In this document: positions 51,990-59,517 of the stretch, one piece after another
Layout: each line of letters starts with the position of its first letter
Position numbering within the stretch: the stretch's first letter is position 1
Assembly: GCF_000009625.1 (NCBI RefSeq)
Contig: NC_002678.2
Coordinates: 1,860,001 to 1,924,000 of the forward strand
From: Mesorhizobium japonicum MAFF 303099
Lineage (GTDB): Bacteria; Pseudomonadota; Alphaproteobacteria; Rhizobiales; Rhizobiaceae
DNA: 64,000 nucleotides
Direction: 5' to 3'
The notes under the pieces: model-generated
Database searches by the model: none
Told to the model about the DNA's origin: nothing
What the model saw: the letters and a program-made list of their open reading frames with translations, nothing else
Translations under genes and position numbers: made by a program

Positions 51990-54900
51990 TGCGCTGGATG
52001 CTGCGGATATTCAGCGTGCTTGCCTTGGCCGGCTTCTCGGCCGCCGTCTGGTATGCCGGACCGCTGCTCCGCTTCGCCGATACCCGCCCGCTCGGATCCG
52101 TGTGGCTCAGGGCGCTCATCATCGGACTGACGGTGGCGGTGCTGGCGTTGTTCTACGGCATCGGCTTCTGGCAAAGGCGCAAGGCGCAAAAGGCGCTCGA
52201 AGCGGCCATTGTGCGCAGCGACGAGCGCAACGACGATGCACAGGTGCTCGAAGCGCGCATGAGCGAGGCCATCGCGACGCTGAAGCGGACGAGCGGCAAG
52301 CGCAACTTCCTTTATGATATTCCCTGGTACATCATCATCGGCCCGCCAGGCGCCGGCAAGACGACGGCTCTGGTCAACTCCGGGCTGAAATTTCCGCTTG
52401 CGGGCTCCGGCAATGCCCAGCCGGTGGCCGGCGTCGGCGGCACGCGGTCATGCGACTGGTGGTTTACCGATGAGGCGGTGCTGATCGACACGGCCGGCCG
52501 CTACACCACGCAGGAATCGGACCGCGAGCGCGACAAGGCAAGCTGGCTTGCTTTCCTCGGATTGCTCAAGAAAAACCGCGTAAGGCAACCGATCAACGGC
52601 GTGATCCTGGCCATCAGCCTCGCCGATCTCATTGGCCTCGATGACCAGCATATCGAGGCGCATGTGACCGAGATAAGAAGCCGCCTGCGCGAACTGCACG
52701 AGACGCTGAAGATCCAGTTTCCCGTTTATCTGCTTTTCACCAAGGCCGATCTCGTCTCCGGCTTCATGGATTATTTCGGTCAATTCGACGAAGCACGCAG
52801 GCGCAAGGTGTGGGGCGCGACGTTCCAGACCGCCGATCGCACAAGGAACATGGCCGGCGAGGCGCCGGCCGAATTCGACGGGCTGGCGAAACGCTTGGCG
52901 GACGAAATTGCCGATCGCTTGCAGGAAGAGGCCGACCCGGTTGCGCGCATCGCCATCTTCGGCTTCCCGGCACAGTTCGGTGCCCTCAGGAACCGGATAG
53001 CGCATTTCATCGCCAGCTTGTTCGATGCCTCTCGATCGCAGGTCAATGTCAGCCTGCGGGGCCTCTACTTCTCCTCTGGTACTCAGGAAGGAACACCGTT
53101 CGACCAGGTGCTGGGCGCAATCGGCCGCAGCTTCGGCAGCACCTCGCAGGCGCATTTTTCCGGCACCGGCAAGAGCTTCTTCCTGCACGATCTGCTGACC
53201 AATGTGATCTTCCCGGAATCGGGCTGGGTATCCTTCGACCGAGCGGCCGAACGGCGCGCCAGGCTCGCGAGATTTGGCGGCCTCGCCGCTATTGCGCTGG
53301 CGGCCTCGGCGGCTCTCGGCGTGCTTGGCCTCAGCTTCTTCGCCAACAAATCGCTGATCACCTCCACCAGGCAGGCGATGGCACAGTATCGCGACAGCGC
53401 CGATTCGCTGCTCAAGAGCACGACAGTGACCGACGTCGACCTGGAAAACGTCATCGGCCCGCTCGACCAGCTGCGCAACCTGCCGGCCGGCTTCGAGAAC
53501 GGCGACCAGGCAAAGCCGATCGAGGAGACGTTCGGGCTCAGCCAGCGCGAGAGGCTGCTGTCAGCCTCCAGGACCGCCTATCGGCAAGCGCTCGAGCGGA
53601 CATTCCGCTCCCGGCTGCTGGTGCAGGCCGAGCGCACCATCCAGGCCAAGATGGCCGATCCCATCGCACTCTACGAACCGTTGAAGATCTACCTGATGCT
53701 TGGCGGCAAGGCTCCGAAGGTCGATGACGAGTTGATTGTTTCCTGGATGAGGCAGGATTGGGAAGAGAACCGCTATCCCGGCGAGAACAACCGCGAGGGC
53801 CGCGCGCAGCTCGAAAAACATCTGCGCGCCATGCTCGCGCTCGACGACGCCTACGATCCCGTCTTTGAGCTCAACCAGCCACTGATCGAGGCCGCGCAAC
53901 GCTCGCTTGGGCGCATGAGCCTTGCCGACCGCGCTTCGGCGCTGATCAAGTCGGCGGTCTACGCCGCAAGGCTGGAGGACCTCTCCGTCGCCGCGAAAGC
54001 CGGCCCTGAGGCGCAGCTTCTGTTCGAACGCATGGATGGCAGCGACCTCGCCGATCTCAACGTTCCTGGACTTTACACGCGCGCCGGCTTCAACCGCTTC
54101 TTCCTGCCGCAGCTCTCGCGCATCGCGCAAATGCTCGTCAACGACCAGTGGGTGCTCGGCGGAGGCGGCGAACAGGGCGGCATCGACCAGGACCTGCCCA
54201 AGCTCGGCCCCGAACTGATCGATCGCTACGGCAAGGAATTCTCATCCGCATGGAACCGCGTGCTCGACCAGCTCAAGTTCAAGGCGTTGCTCAAGGACAG
54301 GCCGCAATATCTCGCGCTTTCCGCCCTCGCCGCGCCGGACTCGCCTCTCGATCAGCTGTTCACCGCGATCGCCGATGAGACTGCATTGACGAAGCAGAAC
54401 ACCACGGCCGACGGCGAGAGCAATGCGGCGCAGGAAGACCCCGCCAGCATGGCCAAAGGTCTGGCACGCATCGGCCTGCAGATCGCCGGCGGCAAGTCGC
54501 AGAGCCGAGCCGGATTGGGCTCGGCCGTAGCCCAGAATGCCGGTGCGAGCGTCGAGGCACAGTTTCGACCGTTCCAGGCCCTGGTCAGCGGCGTCAGTGG
54601 ACGGCGGCCGCTCGATGCGTTGACGCGGAATTTCCGCGACATATTTCAAAGCCTCAAGCTTTCGGCAGATGTGCCTTCACAAACCGAACGCGTCAACGCC
54701 AACCTGCAGCTGCAGATCTCCACGCTGCGCGCCAATGCCTCACGCCTTCCGAAGCCGCTTGCGCGCATGGTCAACGCGGCAGCGGACGAGTTTGAAGGCA
54801 ATGTCGCCGAAGCCTCGGTGGCCAACCTCAACCAGAACCTCGACCAGACGGTCACACGAGCCTGCGAGGAGGCGGTCAACGGTCGCTATCCCTTCGCCAG

Positions 54901-55519
54901 TGACGGCACCGAAGATATCTCGATAGCGGATTTCGCCAAGCTTTTCGCGCCGGGCGGGCTGATGGACCGCTTCTTCGCGCAGAACCTGGCGCCGCTGATC
55001 GACATGACCGGCCAGGAATGGACCTGGAGACAGGATGTCCGCTCCAGCCGCGACCTGGCGAAGTCGACCTTGAAATCATTTCAGTCGGCCGCCGAAATCC
55101 GCAGCGCCTTCTTCCCTTCCGGTGGCTCGGTGCCGTCGGTTTCGATTACCATCACGCCTTTTTCGCTGAACAGCGACGCCGACAACGCGGTTCTCAACAT
55201 TGACGGCCAGACCGTCCAGAGCAGCCAGACGGGGAATGCGCCAAGCACAGTGACCTGGCCAAACGGCACTGCCTCTGGTTCCGCCAGCCTCAGCCTGATG
55301 CCGGAAATGCCAGGCCGCGACTCCGCTCTCAAATTCGAAGGACCGTGGGCCTTGAAGCGTCTGTTGGACAAGGCGACCATCACCGCCAATGGCGCCAACA
55401 CCGAAGCCCGCTTCGTGATCGGCGGACGAGACGTCGCTTACACGATGCAGACCGGGCCGGGGACCAGTCCCTTCCTGCTGCCGGCCCTGTCCGGCTTCAG
55501 CTGTCCGAAGGCGTTCTGA
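51989..55519 (+). CDS. TssM2 (IcmF), second T6SS membrane-complex protein
   Basis: A 1176-residue second TssM with two N-terminal spans (LRIFSVLALAGFSAAVWYAG and LRALIIGLTVAVLALFYGIG), an intact Walker A GPPGAGKTTALVNSG (about 115), DTAGRYTTQES, FTKADLVSGFMDYF and a third span near 430 (FGGLAAIALAASAALGVLGL). The long periplasmic end reaches to the C-terminus (SGFSCPKAF) as in TssM1 (FTCPPQI). Both copies appear complete, so neither is a pseudogene. It follows tssL2 by overlap and precedes the PP2C gene by about 135 bases. Confidence 0.93.
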   Translation: MRWMLRIFSVLALAGFSAAVWYAGPLLRFADTRPLGSVWLRALIIGLTVAVLALFYGIGFWQRRKAQKALEAAIVRSDERNDDAQVLEARMSEAIATLKRTSGKRNFLYDIPWYIIIGPPGAGKTTALVNSGLKFPLAGSGNAQPVAGVGGTRSCDWWFTDEAVLIDTAGRYTTQESDRERDKASWLAFLGLLKKNRVRQPINGVILAISLADLIGLDDQHIEAHVTEIRSRLRELHETLKIQFPVYLLFTKADLVSGFMDYFGQFDEARRRKVWGATFQTADRTRNMAGEAPAEFDGLAKRLADEIADRLQEEADPVARIAIFGFPAQFGALRNRIAHFIASLFDASRSQVNVSLRGLYFSSGTQEGTPFDQVLGAIGRSFGSTSQAHFSGTGKSFFLHDLLTNVIFPESGWVSFDRAAERRARLARFGGLAAIALAASAALGVLGLSFFANKSLITSTRQAMAQYRDSADSLLKSTTVTDVDLENVIGPLDQLRNLPAGFENGDQAKPIEETFGLSQRERLLSASRTAYRQALERTFRSRLLVQAERTIQAKMADPIALYEPLKIYLMLGGKAPKVDDELIVSWMRQDWEENRYPGENNREGRAQLEKHLRAMLALDDAYDPVFELNQPLIEAAQRSLGRMSLADRASALIKSAVYAARLEDLSVAAKAGPEAQLLFERMDGSDLADLNVPGLYTRAGFNRFFLPQLSRIAQMLVNDQWVLGGGGEQGGIDQDLPKLGPELIDRYGKEFSSAWNRVLDQLKFKALLKDRPQYLALSALAAPDSPLDQLFTAIADETALTKQNTTADGESNAAQEDPASMAKGLARIGLQIAGGKSQSRAGLGSAVAQNAGASVEAQFRPFQALVSGVSGRRPLDALTRNFRDIFQSLKLSADVPSQTERVNANLQLQISTLRANASRLPKPLARMVNAAADEFEGNVAEASVANLNQNLDQTVTRACEEAVNGRYPFASDGTEDISIADFAKLFAPGGLMDRFFAQNLAPLIDMTGQEWTWRQDVRSSRDLAKSTLKSFQSAAEIRSAFFPSGGSVPSVSITITPFSLNSDADNAVLNIDGQTVQSSQTGNAPSTVTWPNGTASGSASLSLMPEMPGRDSALKFEGPWALKRLLDKATITANGANTEARFVIGGRDVAYTMQTGPGTSPFLLPALSGFSCPKAF

Positions 55520-55654
55520 CATGGCTGTGTTCCAGCGCGCCGCCGGCCGCAGCCCTCATTTCGGTACTCTAACGTATTCGCTTGTGGCAAAGTGGCCTGG
55601 GCACCCTGCCCATGCTTGGTCACAGAGGACGCTCGCGAAGCGCTTGGTGGCAAA

Positions 55655-56434
55655 TTGAGCTCTATCGCCCTTCCCATCGAAAGCTTCGGCGTGAGCCATA
55701 AGGGCTGCGTGCGCGACCACAATGAGGACAACTACCTGATAGAGCCGCAGACCGGCCTGTGGGTGGTGGCCGATGGCATGGGCGGGCACGAGGCCGGCGA
55801 GGTGGCGTCGGCCAGCATCGTCGATCATCTGGCGACGATCGGCATTGCGAGCTCGGCGCCGGACCTTCGCGCGCGCTTCGAAGACCGGCTGAGCCGCGCC
55901 AATTCAGAGATCCGCGACATCTCGCGATCCCGCGGCATCACCATCGGCTCCACCTTCGCGGCCTTGCTTGCAATGGACGGACGCTTCGCTTGCCTGTGGG
56001 CCGGCGACAGCCGCATCTATCTGGTCCGCAACGGCGTGATCTTTCAGGTCTCGAAGGATCACACCGAGGTTCAGGAACTGCTGGACCGCGGCATGATCAG
56101 CGCGGAGGAAGCGCTGACCTGGCCGCGCCGCCATGTCATCACCCATGCCGTCGGCGTCAGCGATGAGCTCGAGATCGATTTCCAGCAGGGCGAGTTGATG
56201 CCGGGCGATGTCTTCGTCCTGAGCACCGACGGCCTGACGGCGCATGTCAGCGACGCCGAGATCGAAGCAGCCGTGATATCCGCAACGCCGCAGGCGGCGT
56301 GCCGAAGCCTGCTGGAAACGGTGCTGGCGCGCGGCGGAACCGACAATGTGACCATCGTGCTCGTGAAGATCGGCGGCGGGCGCAACGGTGCGCTCCATTC
56401 GGATCGGTCCGGAGCGGAGAGCCTGGCGAGATGA
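55655..56434 (+). CDS. pppA: PppA, T6SS PP2C-type serine/threonine phosphatase
   Basis: A PP2C phosphatase of ~259 residues that opposes the kinase PpkA. The metal-binding motifs are VRDHNEDNYLIE, GLWVVADGMGGHEAGEVAS, LWAGDSRIYLVRNGVIFQVS and the final GGTDNVTIVLVKIG. The start is uncertain: I chose TTG 55655, which has GGTGG just before it and directly precedes the conserved SSIALPIESFGVSHKGCVRD. The frame opens further to ATG 55592, but those 21 residues look unlike the family. A 45-codon ORF from ATG 55521 ends in TGA overlapping this TTG, which could couple translation to tssM2. Overlaps ppkA by ATGA. Confidence 0.88.
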   Translation: MSSIALPIESFGVSHKGCVRDHNEDNYLIEPQTGLWVVADGMGGHEAGEVASASIVDHLATIGIASSAPDLRARFEDRLSRANSEIRDISRSRGITIGSTFAALLAMDGRFACLWAGDSRIYLVRNGVIFQVSKDHTEVQELLDRGMISAEEALTWPRRHVITHAVGVSDELEIDFQQGELMPGDVFVLSTDGLTAHVSDAEIEAAVISATPQAACRSLLETVLARGGTDNVTIVLVKIGGGRNGALHSDRSGAESLAR

Positions 56435-59004
56435 GCGACGACGACAAGACCCGGATATCGACGAACGACATCTATACCGGCGTCGGCACGCAGCTCAGCG
56501 GCATTTACGAACTCGACGAGAGGATCGCCTCCGGCGGCATGGGAGAAGTCTATCGCGGCCACAACATCCAAACCGGCGACCATGTGGCGATCAAGATCGT
56601 ACTGCCCGAATTCGCCCGCGATCAGACGATCCTGTCGCTGTTCCGCAAGGAAGCGTCGATCCTCAACCACCTGTCGCATGACGCGGTGGTGCGCTATCAC
56701 GTCTTCACCATCGATCCGAGGATCGGCCGCCCCTATCTGGCGATGGAGTTCGTCGACGGCCAATCACTATTCGACGTGATGCGTCGCGGACCAATGCGGG
56801 GGGAAGAAGTGCGGCGGCTTTGCCACCGCCTGGCATCGGGGCTCGCCGCGGTGCACCAGGCGGGCGCGGTTCACCGCGACCTCTCGCCGGACAACATCAT
56901 CCTGCCTGGCGGGCGGGTGGAAAGCGCCAAGATCATCGATTTCGGCATCGCCCGGTCGGCCGCCGTAGGCGGTGAAACGCTGATCGGCGGGAAGTTCGCT
57001 GGCAAATACAATTACGTCTCGCCCGAACAGCTCGGTCTCTATGGCGGTGAGGTCAGCGAGCAGTCCGATATCTATAGCCTCGGACTGGTGCTCGCCGCGG
57101 CATTGCGCGGAAAGCCGCTCGATATGAGCGGCTCGCAATACGAGGTGATCGAGAAACGCCGAACCGTGCCGGACCTGTCTGACATCGACCCCGATTTCCA
57201 AGAGCTCATTGCCGCGATGCTGCAGCCGGATCCGCGCGATCGGCCGGCCAGCATGGCCGAGATCGCCAGGGCAACGCGTGGCGAGGATGTCGACGCGACA
57301 TTGCCGCCGGCATCATATGGTCCGCGTGACCGCTCGGGCTTGCCGCGCGCCGGCTGGACGGTGCTGGCCGAGTCCGGGCCGCAGCCTTCGACCTCCGCGG
57401 GCGAAAAACACTTTGTTGAACATGTGCGACCGGCGCATCTGTCACAGCCACGGCCTGCGCCAGCGCCCGCGCCGGCCAGCACGCCCATGCCGACTGCGCC
57501 GCGAAAATCGTCGCGGATGCCGGCTGTCGCTGGCGGCCTCGTGACGCTGGCGGTCCTTTTGGGGGGCGGCCTTTACTTCAGCGGCATCCTAGCGCCTCCG
57601 CCGGCCGAAGAGAAACTCAAACCGCTGACACCGAAGCCGGTGCCCAAACCCGTTGTTGAAGCCCCCAAGCCGGTGGCTGAGACGCCGCAGCCGGATGAAT
57701 CGAACCCTCCGCCGCCGGTGCAGCCTCAGCCAGAGCCTTCAAAACCCGACAATGCCGCCACTATCGAGACGGTGAACCCACCTGCCCTACCGGATGCACA
57801 GGTGAAACCTCCGGTGCCGGCTGAGAACCAGGCGCCCGGGGTGCCGCCGGCAACAGAAGCGCGGCAACCCGCCGAGCAGGCGCCGGTAGCGCCGCCCGTC
57901 GGCAAGCCAGCGTCGCCTACGGTCCAGCCCGAAACCACGGCCAACAGTCAGGCGCAAGCGCCCCCGGTCGAGATCAAGCCTGCCCAAAACCCGACCGCGA
58001 ACCCGCCGAAGACGTCCGCGCCAAGCCAGGCGGGGGCAGAGAGCAAGCCGGCGCAGCAGGCAAATCCGCCGGCGACAGAACCCAGTGCAACGGAGCTGGT
58101 CGAGATCCTTTCCAAGCTGGCCAGGCCGGAGGCTTCCCCGCCGCCGGCCTCGGAGAGCCGGTTGCCGGCGCAGCCAACCAGCCCGCCGGTCAAACCGGCG
58201 GCCCCGCCCCCGACGGCCAGCCAGCCGACACCACCAACTTCGCCATCAGAGCCGACGCAGACAGCGCAGCCGTCCCAACAACCGCAGGCGCCGGTAACCA
58301 CACGGCCCGAAAATACCGAAGTCGCGATCAATGTGCCAAAGCCGGCGGTTCCGCCGGCGAAGCCGGTCGACGAGGCGGCGCAACGCGCCTCATGGGTGCG
58401 CGACTTCAGCGGCGGCGACTGTTTCTATGCGTCGCTGACATCACAAACCGCCAGTTCCGCCGCTATCGAAGGCCTCGCGACAGCCGTACAGCCCTTCGAG
58501 CAGATGCTCAACGATTTTCGCTCGAGGTTCCATCTCGAGCCGGACATCAATGTCCGTCTCATCGAGCAGCCTCAGTGTGAAGTGACCAACTTCCTGCGCG
58601 TCCTCGACCGGAACCGTGTGGAAAGTCCGCAGCTCGTTCTTGACCGGACATCGGTGCCGGATGGTGCGCCGATCGGCGGCACGCTGGTAACGCGCGGCGG
58701 CCTCATTTCCAACGTCATGCTGATCGACCACAGGGGCATCGCTTTCAACCTCGATGATCGCATCGTGGCGCAGACCGACAAGGCGACCTTCAACATCCCG
58801 ATCGGTCTAGGCGCCGCCGACAAGGCGGCGGGCAAACCCCTACCGCAGATCATGCTGGTGATTACCGGACCGAAGGACATCCAGGCCGCGATGTTCTCGA
58901 GACCGACACCGGTCTCCGAGCTTTTGCCAAAGATCCTCGAGGAGATCGGCGCCGACGGCTCGCAGTTCTCCGCCACCGCCAAATATTTCCAGCTCGGCGG
59001 ATAG
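56431..59004 (+). CDS. ppkA: PpkA-like transmembrane serine/threonine kinase
   Basis: An 857-residue kinase. The kinase domain (about 25-285) has the glycine loop IASGGMGEVY, K55 in VAIKIV, HRDLSPDNIILP (148-160) and DFGIAR (170-175), so it should be active. A membrane span lies at about 365-387 (AVAGGLVTLAVLLGGGLYFS). Then comes a ~250-residue Pro/Gln-rich tether and a folded periplasmic C-terminal domain (WVRDFSGGDCFYASLTSQTA, VLDRNRVESPQLVLDR, PIGLGAADKAA). PpkA phosphorylates T6SS FHA proteins in other bacteria. ATG 56431 is at the phosphatase stop. The sensed signal is unknown. Confidence 0.92.
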   Translation: MSDDDKTRISTNDIYTGVGTQLSGIYELDERIASGGMGEVYRGHNIQTGDHVAIKIVLPEFARDQTILSLFRKEASILNHLSHDAVVRYHVFTIDPRIGRPYLAMEFVDGQSLFDVMRRGPMRGEEVRRLCHRLASGLAAVHQAGAVHRDLSPDNIILPGGRVESAKIIDFGIARSAAVGGETLIGGKFAGKYNYVSPEQLGLYGGEVSEQSDIYSLGLVLAAALRGKPLDMSGSQYEVIEKRRTVPDLSDIDPDFQELIAAMLQPDPRDRPASMAEIARATRGEDVDATLPPASYGPRDRSGLPRAGWTVLAESGPQPSTSAGEKHFVEHVRPAHLSQPRPAPAPAPASTPMPTAPRKSSRMPAVAGGLVTLAVLLGGGLYFSGILAPPPAEEKLKPLTPKPVPKPVVEAPKPVAETPQPDESNPPPPVQPQPEPSKPDNAATIETVNPPALPDAQVKPPVPAENQAPGVPPATEARQPAEQAPVAPPVGKPASPTVQPETTANSQAQAPPVEIKPAQNPTANPPKTSAPSQAGAESKPAQQANPPATEPSATELVEILSKLARPEASPPPASESRLPAQPTSPPVKPAAPPPTASQPTPPTSPSEPTQTAQPSQQPQAPVTTRPENTEVAINVPKPAVPPAKPVDEAAQRASWVRDFSGGDCFYASLTSQTASSAAIEGLATAVQPFEQMLNDFRSRFHLEPDINVRLIEQPQCEVTNFLRVLDRNRVESPQLVLDRTSVPDGAPIGGTLVTRGGLISNVMLIDHRGIAFNLDDRIVAQTDKATFNIPIGLGAADKAAGKPLPQIMLVITGPKDIQAAMFSRPTPVSELLPKILEEIGADGSQFSATAKYFQLGG

Positions 59005-59016
59005 ATATGGACGCCG

Positions 59017-59517
59017 ATGGACCTGTGCCCCTCGCATTCATTTTGCCGGCCTTCGTCACGCACAAAGCGTAGCTGGTTTCGCTTATTGGCGAACCTCTCC
59101 GGCCGCTTGGCATTTTCCGCGCTGTTCAGCGCGGCGCTGCTCGTTATCTTCTCGACCAAAAGCGCGCATGCCGAGTTCACCGTCTGCAACCAGACGCTCG
59201 ACGTCGTCAACCTCGCGGTCGGACAGAAGGTCGACAATGCCGACCAGACCGACGGCTGGTGGACCATCGGCGCCAACCAGTGCGTGAACGTCATCCGCGA
59301 GGAACTGGCCAACCGCTACATCTACCTCTACGCGACCGACGTGTTCGGCCATGCAATCCTCAACGGATCGACCGAGATGTGCGTTGATCGGCGCCGCTTC
59401 TCCATCCGTGGCATCGAGGAGTGCTGGCAGCGCGGTCATATCGCGGCGCGTTTCGTCGAGGTCGATACGCTGGAGCAGGTGCGCTGGACCTATTTCCTGA
59501 CCGGAAACAGCCCGTGA
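59017..59517 (+). CDS. DUF1036 exported protein
   Basis: A 166-residue DUF1036 protein with a hydrophobic segment ending at a signal peptidase-like site (FSALFSAALLVIFSTKSAHA) preceded by a basic region. The mature part carries FTVCNQTLDVVNLAVGQKVD, DQTDGWWTIGANQC and EECWQRGHIAARFVEVDTLE, the pattern of this small domain. Many DUF1036 proteins are periplasmic; their function is unknown. It starts 12 bases after the kinase and its TGA overlaps the GTG start of the next gene (GTGA), tying it to the cell-wall enzyme. Confidence 0.85.
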   Translation: MDLCPSHSFCRPSSRTKRSWFRLLANLSGRLAFSALFSAALLVIFSTKSAHAEFTVCNQTLDVVNLAVGQKVDNADQTDGWWTIGANQCVNVIREELANRYIYLYATDVFGHAILNGSTEMCVDRRRFSIRGIEECWQRGHIAARFVEVDTLEQVRWTYFLTGNSP

